Shown here piece by piece: positions 23,525 through 34,014 of a DNA stretch of 64,000 nt. The number at the start of each line of letters is the position of its first letter. The stretch's first letter is position 1. A model generated the notes under the pieces. The model had not been told where the DNA came from. It searched no databases and saw nothing but the letters and a program-made list of their open reading frames with translations. The DNA lies in NCBI GenBank assembly GCA_009823505.1, contig VZQC01008079.1, forward strand, positions 492,040 to 556,039, in the 5' to 3' direction. Both the position numbers and the translations under genes were made by a program. Source of the DNA: Rhizomys pruinosus (taxonomy: Eukaryota; Chordata; Mammalia; Rodentia; Spalacidae).

Positions 23525-23831
23525 TTTTTATTGTATTGAATTTTTATGTGTTTTGTACATATTTTTTCAGTCAGTGTTAATCACCATTATACCCACTTCT
23601 CCCTTATCAACCCCCCTCTGATGACCCAGGAGCTCAAACTGTCTGCCTTTTGTGCTTGAGTCCTTTGTGCTGAATTAGTCTTCCTGCTCATTCTTCAGTA
23701 CAAGCTTCTCCCCTGAGCTCTAGTTTGCCTATCCTGAGTCTCTTTTCTAAAGAAGGCCAGGTATTCCTCACCTGACCACCATCTGCTGCCAATATTTCCT
23801 TAGCCAAGTTTGAGCTCTGCAATTATTTTTT
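23525..23831. other. Unidentified, possibly decayed L1 3' sequence
   Basis: T-rich, with cacttctcccttatcaacccc-type sequence. Not assigned. Confidence 0.25.
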
Positions 23832-24061
23832 TAAATATTTATTTTATTTTATTTATTTTTTATGTGTATGAATATATTGTCTGCATGTAAGTTTGTGCAC
23901 CCGTGTCGTGCAATGCCATGGAGGTCAGAAGAGGGTGTCGGATTCCCCTGGAACTTGAGTTAAAGACGGTTCTCAGCCGCCACATGGGTGCTGGGAATCG
24001 AACCCCAATCCTCTACAAGAGCAGTGGGTGCTCTTAACCGCTAGGCCATCTCTCCAGCACT
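23832..24061 (-). mobile_element. B2-type SINE
   Basis: A box rc (gctcttaaccgctaggcca), B-box rc and A-tail. Flanked by tctgcaattatttttt at 23816-23831 and 24062-24077. An internal deletion fuses the body (gagttaaagacgg). Confidence 0.92.
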
Positions 24062-24309
24062 TCTGCAATTATTTTTTAAAAACTAGCTTTCAACATTGAA
24101 AATTTTATCTCAAAAATCTCATAAATGATATTTACTAAGTTCTCAGGTTATGCTGCCCACACTTCTTGGTTTAAATCTCTGATTTTGACTCTTCATAGTT
24201 TCATGACAAAGGAGTTGAATTGTGTAATGGTCAGAAGATCATAAACATGCAATAAGTGAGAGATTCTCAATTTGTCATTTAATTCTTTGTTAAAAAATAT
24301 TTTCTGTCC

Positions 24310-24397
24310 TTTGTGAGTTCAAGGCCAGCCTGGACTACAGAGTGAGTTCCAGGACAGCTGGGACTACAGGGAGACCCTGTCTCAAAAAGACCAAAAA
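24310..24397 (+). mobile_element. B1 SINE, 5'-truncated
   Basis: Starts within gtgagttcaaggccagcctgg and ends gagaccctgtctcaaaaagacc plus A-tail. Confidence 0.85.
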
Positions 24398-24412
24398 AAA
24401 AAAAAATATTTT

Positions 24413-24608
24413 CTGTCGGGCTTGGTGGTGCACGCTTTTAATCCTGACACTTGGGAGGCAGAGGCAGGTGGATCTTTGTGAGTTCAAAGCCAGCCTGGTC
24501 TACAGAGTGTGTTCCAGGACAGCTGGGGCTACAGGGAGACCCTGTCTCGAAAAGACCAAAACAAAACAAAACAAAACAAAACAAAACAAAACAAAACAAA
24601 ACAAAAAA
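24413..24608 (+). mobile_element. B1 SINE with (AAAAC)n tail
   Basis: Full-length 7SL-derived element (gggcttggtggtgcacgc...). The tail is about ten AAAAC units (24557-24606). Confidence 0.93.
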
Positions 24609-24727
24609 AGACTCGTGCTCTTGCCCAGGCTCAAGGATATTGAAATGTAGCACATAAAGCCCATTACTAGAGGCAATATATTATTTTTTCTTTCTTTTCT
24701 AAATATAGTTTCTTTTATTTCATTTTT

Positions 24728-24979
24728 TTCTTTTTTCTTCTTTTTTTCTTTATTTTTCTCTATGTATATGAATGTACTGTCTTCCTGCAGGTCTGTGCAC
24801 CCATGTCATGCAATGCTGCGGAGGTGAGAAGAGGGTGTCGGATTCCCCTGGAACTGGAGTTCTCCTGGAATTGGAGTTTCAGATGGTTCTCAGCCGCCAT
24901 GTGGGTGATGGCGATTGACCCCGCGTCCTCTGCAAGAGCAGTCGGTGCTCTTAACCGCTAGGCCATCTCTCCAGCCCCC
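24728..24979 (-). mobile_element. B2-type SINE
   Basis: rc has ggctggagagatggcctagcg, B box and the doubled body motif. Flanked by ttatttcattttttt-like repeats (about 24713-24727 and 24980-24994). Confidence 0.93.
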
Positions 24980-25004
24980 TTATTTCATTTTTTAACAGTA
25001 AGTA

Positions 25005-25590
25005 ATGTTATGAGTCCAAGCATCCTTCATGTAAAACCAATTTGCCAGCAGTTGTTCCCAAACCCACACAGCCCAAGGCTCCCACAATCCATCTGGAGGG
25101 GCTTGTATGTACAATCAAGTTGATCAAATAAGTGTCCAGTCTATATTGCTGTAGTTTCACCATTCACCCCAATCACAGCCCTTACATTCTACCCCTCCCC
25201 CTCTTCCACAGATTGTTCCCTAGGCTTAGAAAAGGGGCACAGGTGGGCGAGAAGCAATACAGTCTACTTTCTCTGAAGATGGCATTTTGGACTCTGATCA
25301 GTTCTGGCTGTTTCATTTCATCGGCTGAGAGTTTGTCCAGGAATAACCTTTCAATCCTGCTAATGAAGCACAAGCAATTAGATATACAGGTATTTAAACA
25401 GAGCTAATTATTATGGTAGGTTACTTTGGTATAGACACAGATGTTTGTTTGGTATGCTAATCCATGAATTACGTTTTTTCTGTAAAAGATGACAAGGTCT
25501 TACTGTGGCTTATAACATCTCCTAACCACTAGAGGATGTAAGCTTGTGGCATCAGCCGTGAGTTATTCCTCCAAGGAGAGAGCTATAGAG
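25005..25590 (-). mobile_element. Repeat fragment shared with the 14.7 and 17 kb units, L1-type 3' block
   Basis: Reverse complement matches 15100-15690 and 17330-17830 (tctccttggaggaataactc, acatctgtgtctatacc, gaaacagccagaactgatcagagtcc). Confidence 0.7.
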
Positions 25591-26239
25591 GCAATATACT
25601 ATTACAACACCATCAATTACAGTTGAGGAATTTCTGTAACAACCAAATGGATAATCTAACATTGCAACAACTCAAGTATTACTGAGCAAAGTGCATTTCT
25701 ACAATATTCAGTGTTTCTATTCAGTTTTCTAACTTTAAACAGCCTATGATAACTGGCAGCAGAGAAGGACCTTGCAATAGACTGCCTCTGCTTGAGAACC
25801 TATGATGTAATTATTGCATGCTGTTAATATACTATCTAAATATTAAAGTTATTCCTAAAATATTTGATGGTAGACTATGATTAAGACATTACACTACAAA
25901 AAACCCTTAAGCAGAAGGAAACCCTTACTGACATGCTTCTGCTTTAAATATTGCGCCCCCAAATGAAGTCCAGTAAGCACACATCCTTTCTTGATCCCCC
26001 TGCATTGGCCTCCATGATACTGCCAAGATAATCCAGCAATGTCAGTCCATCTTCTGAGGCGGCTGAATTTCCATTAGCTGCTTAGTTCACAAGCTGAGTA
26101 TCTCAGCAGTCCTCAGTCCACATTGGAAGGCTAAAAAGTAAAAAAAAAAAGCTGTATCTCATGTCGTTGAGGAGTGCCTAAACCAGTGGCATCCACAGAG
26201 CATATGTGCCTGCCTGTGAGAATTGTAGACAGGCCAAAC
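25591..26239. other. Unidentified non-coding stretch
   Basis: AT-rich, with no recognisable gene or repeat. Confidence 0.35.
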
Positions 26240-26569
26240 AATGGTGCTCTCTCGTTTTTCTTTTTGTCTTTTTACTAAGATCTTAATTTTTGTGTCTGCA
26301 TTACAGTTTCTCTGGTCTTATTATTTATTTCTGGTTGTACTTTCCTTCTGGATCGTTAAGGCCATACAGATAGCCCAGATTAACCAAGCTTTTGTTTTGT
26401 TGAGGTCAGTTGAGGATCTAGTCCTCAGGGGTCTCTTGGGGTTTTTTTGGTGGGGGGGTAGATTGTCCTTCTTAATCCATTCCACTAGGCTGCATTTTTT
26501 TGATTTGGGAGTTGAGGCCATTGATATTTACAGTTATTATTGAAAGGTATATATTGGTTACTGACATTT
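26240..26569 (-). mobile_element. L1 fragment (ORF1-ORF2 junction region)
   Basis: Reads antisense as L1 around the start of ORF2 (ggagttgaggccattgatattta...). It continues past the B2 at 26803. Confidence 0.75.
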
Positions 26570-26802
26570 ATTTTTTTATTTCTGAATGTGTATGAATGTA
26601 CTGTTTGCATGTAGATTTGTGCACCCATGTAGTGCAATGCCGCGGAGGTTAGAAAAGGGTGTTGGATTCCCCTGGAACTGGAGTTCTCCTGGAATTGGAG
26701 TTTCAGACGATTCTCAGCCACCATGTGGGTGCTGGGGATCGAACCTGGATCCTCTGTAAGAGCAGTCGGCACTCTTAAACGCTAGGCCATCTCTCCAGCC
26801 CA
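26570..26802 (-). mobile_element. B2-type SINE inserted in L1
   Basis: Complete element. Flanking repeats gttactgacattt (26557-26569) and gttactaacattt (about 26804-26816). Confidence 0.93.
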
Positions 26803-27117
26803 AGTTACTAACATTTTAATGTATTTGTTTTCTTGGCCCACTTTTGTGTTTCCATTATTATGTTCCTTTGTTCTCTTTCTGTTACTTCTTGGATAAATTC
26901 ATTCCTATCTTCAATCTTTTGATTTATTTCAAGTTCTTTGTAGGCTGGTTTGGTGAACCTGAATTCTTTCAGCCTATTCATGTCATGGAAAAATTTTCAT
27001 TCTGCTTCAACTGTGATAGATAGTTTTGCTGAATGAAGTATTTGGGGGTGGCATCCACAGTTATTGAGAACCAGGGATATGTTTGTGCAGGCTCTACTGG
27101 CTTTCACTGTAATCAGC
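26803..27117 (-). mobile_element. L1 ORF1 C-terminal fragment
   Basis: Antisense translation gives KLSITVEAE and the ...NISLVLNNCGCHPQ... segment that corresponds to FPVLRDNGCQP and KMSIIVEGE in the intact ORF1 at 42-43 kb. Confidence 0.85.
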
Positions 27118-27807
27118 TGTATAGGAAGCTTCTTTTGCCATGAGCAGGTACAACATGGCCCTGCTAAAGGAAGAGGAGCACAGTACCTGCCTGCGGCCAC
27201 TGCAGGGAACTGACCTCTCTAGTGTAGAGGTCAGTCAGTTACTTTTGTAACCTGACCTGAGAGGTACTTCCAACTCAAGTTCTTAGCCTGGGACAACTGA
27301 CCATTTCCCACCCTTGGCCATGAATTTTCTACCTCCCAGGGAGACTACTGGCCCCTGGACGGGAATTTCAGGCTGATGGCTGATGGTCTATCTTCAGCCT
27401 AGGTCCGCTCAGAATTCACTTCACCATGCCAGCTATCCAGATTGGTGGTCTAAGGACTGCTGTCCAACCTACTGGTCACTCAAATGAAGTGCAGGCCTGC
27501 TTCAGCCTTTACAAATGCAAAAAATGATAGCTGGGAATTCTGTAATGATTGTAATGGAGAATTCAATTTATTGCCTGCTACAGCCTGCTTTTATAAGCAA
27601 AATGATGTCAGTTCCCAGAGTCAATCACAGACCCCCAATTCCGCACCACTGCACACTGTTGCTCCACCCAGCATCATGCACTGGGGCCATGTTATCTGTG
27701 CCTTCTTGGGGTGGAGTCAGAGAAGTCCCCTGACTCCCACCCATGTGGTGCCCTGAGGGACACTAGCTGAGAACTAGCCCCCAATTCAAACTGTATCTTC
27801 CTATACA
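27118..27807 (-). mobile_element. LTR-like insertion in L1, 690 bp, 11-bp terminal inverted repeats
   Basis: The ends are TGTATAGGAAG (27118-27128) and its exact reverse complement CTTCCTATACA (27797-27807), with TG...CA. L1 ORF1 resumes on the far side, so the segment is an insertion. In minus sense TTATAAAAGC (27588-27600) is followed by CAATAAATT (about 27564-27573), a TATA box and poly(A) signal spacing typical of LTRs. A clean target-site duplication is not seen (cagctg versus caactg is the best near match). Confidence 0.6.
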
Positions 27808-28067
27808 ACTGTTGTTCTAATGGATTTTCCCTTTACATGTAACTTATTTCCTCTATTTGTTTTCAGTACCCTCTCTATTCTATACATTACTGTTTTTACT
27901 ATGATGTACAGTTAGGAGTTTCTGTTCTTGTCTTGTGTAATTGGTGTTCTATGTGCTTGTTGACTCTCTATCAGTAAGTCTTGCCTTAATTTAGGAAGTT
28001 TTCTTCTATTAATCCCATCAAAGATCTGGTCAATGCCATTGGCCTGAGATTCTTTTCTTTCCTGTAT
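27808..28067 (-). mobile_element. L1 ORF1 fragment (RNA-binding region)
   Basis: Antisense of the ...HRTPITQDKNRNS... and ...GIDQIFDGINRRKLPKLRQD... segments, homologous to the intact ORF1. Confidence 0.85.
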
Positions 28068-28136
28068 GGAAGGAAAACTTACACTATAAAGTGTAAATTT
28101 GGGAATCAATGAATGCAAAATTGCTTCTTTGAAAGG

Positions 28137-28500
28137 GTAAACAAGGTAGACAGACATCTAGCCCGATTAACCAGAAGAAAGAGCAACTACAAATCAATAG
28201 AAAAGGGACACATCACAACAGATAATGAAAAGATCCAGACAATCATACTTTAAAAACCTATACTCTAAGTTTGAAAACCTAAGAGAAATGGATGAATATT
28301 TGAAATCCTGGGAATCAACAAGCTTAACCAAAAAGAGACTGATAGTTTAAACAGACCCATAACATTTGAGGAAATTGAAGCTGTAATAATAAACCTCCCA
28401 ACTAAAAACAGCCCAGGCCCAGATGGTTGCACAGCAGAATTCTATAAAACATTTAAAGAAGACTTACAGCCATTACTTCTCAAACTGTTCTTCTAAAACT
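28137..28500 (+). mobile_element. L1 ORF2 fragment at the edge of the oldest OR unit
   Basis: Reads as the ...[14 protein letters not shown]..., [24 protein letters not shown] part of ORF2. A related fragment sits in the same place relative to the OR gene at 52130-52427, so it predates the unit duplication. Confidence 0.85.
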
Positions 28501-28770
28501 GTTCAGAAGAAGACAAACAGAGGGATGTGACATGCCCAGCACTGGAGTTTTTGTTAAATACTCTATGTCTATATGCACATATACAAACACACATATATGT
28601 ATGTGTTTATCATATATACAAATGAGTTTAATACAACAAGGCTAATATCTTACAATAAGATTGTGTATTAGAAACCCTACTTTAACACAAACATTCTCAA
28701 GTATCTTGTTTTCAAAACTTAGAGGAAGAGCAGCAGTTATTTCAAGAACTGTGGAAAAAGAGAGGGTGAG

Positions 28771-28773
<3 letters not shown>

Positions 28774-28806
<33 letters not shown>
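28774..28806. repeat. (GA)n microsatellite
   Basis: Uninterrupted GA dinucleotides. A shorter counterpart is present at about 53001-53030 and 59800-59830 in the other OR units. Confidence 0.95.
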
Positions 28807-28809
<3 letters not shown>

Positions 28810-28825
28810 AGAGAATAAGCATTGC

Positions 28826-28925
28826 TCTCACTCCTATAATCTAAGCATTTGAGAGGCTAAAGCAGGAATATTACTGTGAATTCAAGGCCAGGCTGGGAGA
28901 CAGAATGAGGTCCTGCCTCAATATC
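28826..28925 (+). mobile_element. Old 7SL-derived monomer (B1 ancestor type), degraded
   Basis: ctcctataatctaagcatttgagaggctaaagcagg and ttcaaggccaggctggg preserve the 7SL-like order. Counterparts at 53040-53115 and 59840-59925. Confidence 0.55.
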
Positions 28926-29257
28926 AAGAGACAGAGAGAGAGAGAGAAAGAGAGAGAAAAGAATTCCACAATATCTTTTTATATTTTTCATTTTATTTAT
29001 CTAAATAAAGTTCTATAATCAATGATAGGCAAATATAAGGGCTTACATATGAATTTTATTCTAAATAAAGGCAAGTATATCAAATTTTAGAAGTCTCAGC
29101 TTTTCAATTGGTATCAGTAACTTGAGTAGATAATAAAACTTAAACATCAGATTATTGAATCATATCTAATATGACTGAATAATACAACTGTCTGTACACG
29201 TAGTACAAAACACCCAAACATATAAAATAAAAAGAAATAATATTTTAAATAAAATTT

Positions 29258-29513
29258 GGGGGACTGGAGAGATAGCCTAGCAGTTAAGAGCACCGACGCT
29301 CTTGCAGAGGACCCAGGTTCGATCCCCAGCACCCATATGGCGGCTAAGAACCGTCTGTAACTCCAAATCCAGGAGAACTCCAGTTCCAGGGGAATCCGAG
29401 ACCCTCTTCTGACCTCCACGGCATTGCACGACATGGGTGCACAGACCTGCATGCAAACAGTACATTCATACACAGACAAAGATAAATAATAATAAAAAAA
29501 ATTAAAAAAAAAT
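29258..29513 (+). mobile_element. B2-type SINE (only in the oldest OR unit)
   Basis: Near-complete; flanking aataaaatttgg repeats at about 29248-29259 and 29514-29526. Absent from the corresponding place in the 53 and 60 kb units, so inserted after the duplication. Confidence 0.92.
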
Positions 29514-30138
29514 AAATAAAATTTGGATGAAAATGATATAATCAGCAGATCAAAAACAAACAAGGGAACACAGAATAAAGAAAAGGTTTTGAGCATATAC
29601 AGGAAGTCACTGGATCAGGTAGCTTATGGTACATAATAATCCCCAAACACAGTGATTTAAATGTTCATTTACATAATAATTTTATACTCTGGAAATTTTG
29701 CTTGGGACTATATTAAGCTAGATGGTACATGGATCAGTTCATTAATCTCAACAAGGACTCATCAGTGACTAAATATCACTTCTTAGGTCCACTTGTGCTG
29801 CCTAAGCTCTAGCTGGAGCATCTTTGCCATGCTCCATGGACCCTTTCTTCTTCATGCATACTATCTTCATCCAGCTTGCATGGTGACTTTGTAATTAAAA
29901 GTATAGTGGAGACAAAGTCCTTCTAAGCATGCAAGTTGCATAAGCATGTCCACCAAAAGTATTAGACAAAGCAAATCACAAGACCTGCCCATACTCAAGG
30001 AGTAAGGAAATAAACTCCAAACTTGAAAAGTGTAGAATAGTGTGGCCATTTTTCAATTTATTATATTCACCCATACAATGTTCATGGAGTATCAATGGAA
30101 GCATCTCAAGGATAATTAAGAAAATAAGTACTCATCAC

Positions 30139-31077
30139 TCATATGGATAAAGTAACTCTTTTTCTCCAAAGTATCTCCAGAGCCAATTTCATGTCTCTGT
30201 TCCTCAGGCTATAGATGAAGGGGTTCAACATGGGTGTCACCTCTGTATACATTATTGAACTGATTGCATCCTTAACTTGAGAATTATTTGAGGAATGAAA
30301 GAAATAAATAATTGTTAGGGTCCCATAATATAAAAACACCAAGAAGATGTGGGAACCACAGGTGAATAGAACTTTGCAAATCTTCTTAGTGGAGGGGACC
30401 TTGAGGACAGTAAGACTAATGCAAATATAAGAGCCCAGAATAGTACCGACTGGCAGGAGAGTCAACACTCCACCCTCAGTAAAGATGACCAGCTCATTGA
30501 GGGAGGTATCTGAGCAGGACAGCTTCAGGAGTTCCTTGAGATCACAGTAGAAGTGGGGGATGGCATTGTCAGCACAGAAGGAGAGATGGGACAGGAGGAG
30601 GGTGTGCAGCAGGGCATGCATACAAGAGAAGAGCCAGCACCCACCCACCAATAAGTCACACAGCTCCTGTCTCATGATAACCATGTAATGCAGTGGGTGG
30701 CAGATGGCTGCATACCTGTCATATGCCATCACTCCAAGAAGAAAGTTTTCAAAACTTACCAGTACTGAGAAAAAATACATTTGAGAGATGCACCCTTCAT
30801 AAGGGATGGTCAGGTGCTGAGACTGCATGTTGCTGAGCATCTTTGGAACAGTGACAGATGATAAGCAGATGTCAGAGAAGGCCAGGTGGCTGAGGAAGAA
30901 GTACATGGGGGTGTGGAGACGACAGTCCATCCTGATGAGCAGGATGATGAGCAGGTTCCCCAGCACTGTGGTCAGGTACATGGCCAGGAACAGGGTGAAG
31001 AAAATGCCCTGCTGCTCTGGCTGGATGGGGATCCCCAGGAGGATGAACTCAGACACATTTCTCAGGTTCCCCCTCAT
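30139..31077 (-). CDS. Olfactory receptor, class II family 1 (OR1J-like), intact
   Basis: G-protein-coupled odorant receptor expected in the plasma membrane of olfactory neuron cilia, signalling through Golf. It is 312 codons in one exon, the normal length. Visible motifs: N-terminal glycosylation site NVS (residues 7-9), GNLLI in TM1, LHTPMYFFL entering TM2, extracellular cysteines for the conserved disulphide, MAYDRYAAICHPL at the end of TM3 (the usual valine is alanine), TCGSH in TM6 and PMLNPFIYSLRN in TM7. The start is supported by alignment with the paralogues and by a splice acceptor 13 nt upstream. It is about 80-85% like the two other receptors by eye. No frameshift or stop is seen, so it is probably functional. 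The OR1J subfamily call is from recalled family features and is less certain than the OR call. Confidence 0.93.
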   Translation of the reverse strand: MRGNLRNVSEFILLGIPIQPEQQGIFFTLFLAMYLTTVLGNLLIILLIRMDCRLHTPMYFFLSHLAFSDICLSSVTVPKMLSNMQSQHLTIPYEGCISQMYFFSVLVSFENFLLGVMAYDRYAAICHPLHYMVIMRQELCDLLVGGCWLFSCMHALLHTLLLSHLSFCADNAIPHFYCDLKELLKLSCSDTSLNELVIFTEGGVLTLLPVGTILGSYICISLTVLKVPSTKKICKVLFTCGSHIFLVFLYYGTLTIIYFFHSSNNSQVKDAISSIMYTEVTPMLNPFIYSLRNRDMKLALEILWRKRVTLSI

Positions 31078-31106
31078 GTTCCTCTTCCTCCTGGGAATGA
31101 AAGGAG
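31078..31106 (-). promoter_or_regulatory. Splice acceptor of the OR coding exon
   Basis: On the minus strand a pyrimidine tract ending tttcattcccag precedes the exon (exon start 31090, ATG at 31077). The same signal occurs at 56178 and 62391. OR genes commonly splice upstream non-coding exons to a single coding exon. Confidence 0.7.
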
Positions 31107-31801
31107 AAGGAAATGTCAGAGTCCTGAGATCCTCACCAGGTAGATAACATGCATGCTTTTTCCCTAGGGGATTGCATCAAAATTCAGACAAACTACACAC
31201 TTTGCAGTCTAAATTTCAAATTGGCCTCACACTAAACACAGAGAAGATATTTCCAATGCTAGCAAGATTACCTTCAAGAAATAATGCAAATGTGTTTACT
31301 TATTTACTTATTCACACATGTTCTAAACAGTGTTTTCAACACTGGAAACATAGCAGATAATAAAATTCCCTCCCCACCCCCAGAGCACATGTTATATAAA
31401 TATTTCATATAATACTGAGAAAGAGCTACAGCTTTGATGAATAAGAACTATGACTACCAGGAAGCTTATAGGGTCCCTGCCTTAGAAGTTTACTTCTTTG
31501 GCGGCCTTGGGCACATTTGTTCCTAAGTTGTCTCTGTAATAAATACTAACACTGTCACTTAAGTATACAGATTTGGGGGAATCTATGTTAAAACATGTAA
31601 TAATTTTAGAGCAGATCCCTAAACACGGTCATATTCACTCATGTGAGCTACTACAGTAGAACAAGTTCAGCAGAAAATATAGTATCAAAATCTAGGAACT
31701 AAAAACAAAACAAAACAAAACAAAATAGAACAGTGTCCTGAACTTACCTCACACCAAACCTGATTATTGGCATAAAAAGAATCTTTAAATTCTTGGAACA
31801 T

Positions 31802-31959
31802 AGCCAGGCATGGTGGCACACACCTTTAATCCTAGCACTTGGGAGGCAGAGGCAAGTGGATCTTTGTGAGTTCAAGGCCAGCCTAGTCTACAGAGTGAGT
31901 TCCAGGACACCTGGGGCTAACAGGGAGACCCTGTCTCCAAAAGACCAAAAAAAAAAAAT
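31802..31959 (+). mobile_element. B1 SINE (only in the oldest OR unit)
   Basis: Full-length. Perfect 15-bp target-site duplication aaattcttggaacat at 31787-31801 and 31960-31974. The 56.8 and 63.0 kb units show the empty site (aaactcttggaatatcacag). Confidence 0.95.
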
Positions 31960-32573
31960 AAATTCTTGGAACATCACAGTAACTGAGGATACAGTGAGAT
32001 AGATTCTGGACCGTTTGGATTAACTCCCTGAAAGCAGAAGTTGCAGTGGAAGCATTATCTCTTCATTACCTCTCTCTTATTCTGTCTCACTCTCTCTCAT
32101 CTCTATATCTGCCCTTCTCTTCTCCTCTCCCTGTGTCTTTCTCCATTCTATCTTCCATCCTCAGTCCCTCCTCTAGTCTCTCCTTATTTCTCTCTATCTC
32201 TCCTAATGCAAGGATGCATTCATAGTAACTGACTTGAGAGTTTGCCTTAGAAAACTTCCTATAACAAAAACTGAAGAAATTTATAATGCTTTTGGATTTT
32301 GAGAGTCTATTCAAACTATTGTTAACAATTGGGTCCAGCTACCAAATTAATTCCTGATTCTGTCTCAGTTGTAGATCATGCCAAAGGCTGGATAGACAAA
32401 AAGATGACTTTGATTCAAATCATTCTCAGTGGGAAAGAGGCAGCTGGACACACACTCAAAAGGAAGAAGGGAAGCAGCAAGGTGGAGTCTGACAAATGTT
32501 CTTTACATGAATCTGCTTCTTGTGTTCTTGCCAAAGCAATTTCCCTTGGACAGTTGAGAAATGAGTCACACAA

Positions 32574-32795
32574 GGGGCTAGACAGATGATTCAGTGGTTA
32601 TGGGCACTGGCAATTTTGCAGAGGACCCGGATTTGATTCCCAGCACCCACATTGCAGCTAACAACTGCCTGCAACTCCAGTTCCTGGGGAATACAATGAC
32701 ATCTTCTGACCTCTGCAGGCATTACATAACATGAATGCACTTACACATATGCAGGCAATACATGATACATATAAAATGAAAACAATAATTAAAAT
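32574..32795 (+). mobile_element. Older B2-type SINE, degraded
   Basis: tRNA-like head (gattcagtggttatgggcac...gatttgattccc) and body with a single, not doubled, aactccagttcc motif. A related element follows the same flank at 58655-58880. Confidence 0.75.
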
Positions 32796-33305
32796 AGTTA
32801 AAAATGCATGAGTCCCAAGTTGAGAATCTCTTACTTATTGAATGATTATGACAAACACATGTTGGGATAAATCCTGTCTTGTCATGTTTACAGTTCAGGC
32901 TTCTGAGATTTACAGGGTTCAACTTCTTTCTCATGAAGCTATGAAGGGTCAAAATTAGATATTTGAGCCAAGATATGTGTTGCAGCAGAATCTGAGAACT
33001 TAGTAAGTATTATTTTCTGAGAATGAAATTTGGCATGTTGACAGCTACTTTTTAAAAAAATATTCAAACAGAAATATGAAGACTTCAAGTCCTGTAGGCA
33101 CACATCTATCCATTTAGCTTAAGGGGGAACCTATAGGGAACTCCCTGAAATAAGAGAAGATGAAGCATTAGTGAAGAGGATCTCTACAAGACTGTTTCCC
33201 AAATATACAGACACATACATGTATTCAAAAATGCACATATTATCACACCTTCTGTCTACACCCTTGAAAGATTAAAATAAGTGTGTGTTACATAAGCACT
33301 TTGTT

Positions 33306-33462
33306 TTTTCTTTTTGGTATTTATGAGACAGGGTTTCCCTGTAGCCCCAGCTGTCCTGGAACTCACTCTGTAGACCAGGCTGGCTTTGAACTCACAAAGA
33401 TCCGCCTGCCTCTGCCTCCTGAGTGCTTGGATTAAAGGCATGTGCCACCACACCCGGCCAAC
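33306..33462 (-). mobile_element. B1 SINE
   Basis: rc begins ggccgggtgtggtggcacatgcc and ends gaaaccctgtctcataaat. Well preserved. Confidence 0.93.
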
Positions 33463-33763
33463 ATAAGCACTTTCATGAAATCACAGATGCCTACAAACAA
33501 TCATAGATCTCTTTGATAAGAGTCATTTTCTCTCTCACTTGTACTTAGTCTAGGTATTAAAACAGATTGAGTTAATCACATGAAAACAAACACAGTGATA
33601 AATTAATACCTGGCACATGAACATTACACCTTGTCATTCACAACATAAATCCCCCCCTAAACTGTGTACAAAGTGATACTCGTGCAGCTGTGCCATCAAA
33701 CATATATCATCTCAAGAAGCATGATTTTCAGATATCTAAAATCTGTACCTGCCGTCCTTTCTT

Positions 33764-34014
33764 TCTTTTTTTTTTTTGAGACAGAGTCTCCCTATAGCCC
33801 CAGCTTGCCTGGGACTCACTCTGTAGACCAGGTTGGCCTTGAACCCACAGAGATCCACTTGCCTCTGCCTCCTGAGTGCTAGGATTAAAGGCATGTGCTA
33901 TCATGCTTGGCTTAAAGACGGTTCTTGGCCACCATGTGGATGCTGGGAATTGAACCTGGGTCCTTTGCAAGAGCAGTCAGCGCTCTTAACCACTGAGCCA
34001 TCTCTCCAGCCCCA
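33764..34014 (-). mobile_element. Composite SINE: B2 head joined to a B1 with one A-tail
   Basis: In minus sense the element is a B2 5' segment of about 100 bp (34014-33913; ggctggagagatggctcagtgg, B box, ending in gtcttta), fused without a spacer to a full B1 (33912-33772) and one poly(A). A weak flanking match (acctgccgtcctttctt / acctgtctttctt) suggests a single insertion event. Confidence 0.65.

Larger units (their letters stand above)
19140..24300. repeat. Left arm of a diverged inverted duplication (partner 32790-35955)
   Basis: Unique-looking segments match the reverse complement of the right arm in order: 19225-19350 with 35760-35850; 19690-19790 with 35090-35170; 20620-20800 with 34310-34490; 21010-21030 and 22680-22770 with 33700-34110; 23290-23510 with 33080-33290; 24070-24290 with 32800-33050. 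Different SINE and LTR insertions in each arm account for the gaps. The OR gene next to the right arm has no counterpart beyond the left arm. Confidence 0.8.

Noticed and set aside
27484..27756. 90-codon plus-strand frame
   Set aside because: Inside the LTR-like insertion and antisense to its U3; no recognisable protein.
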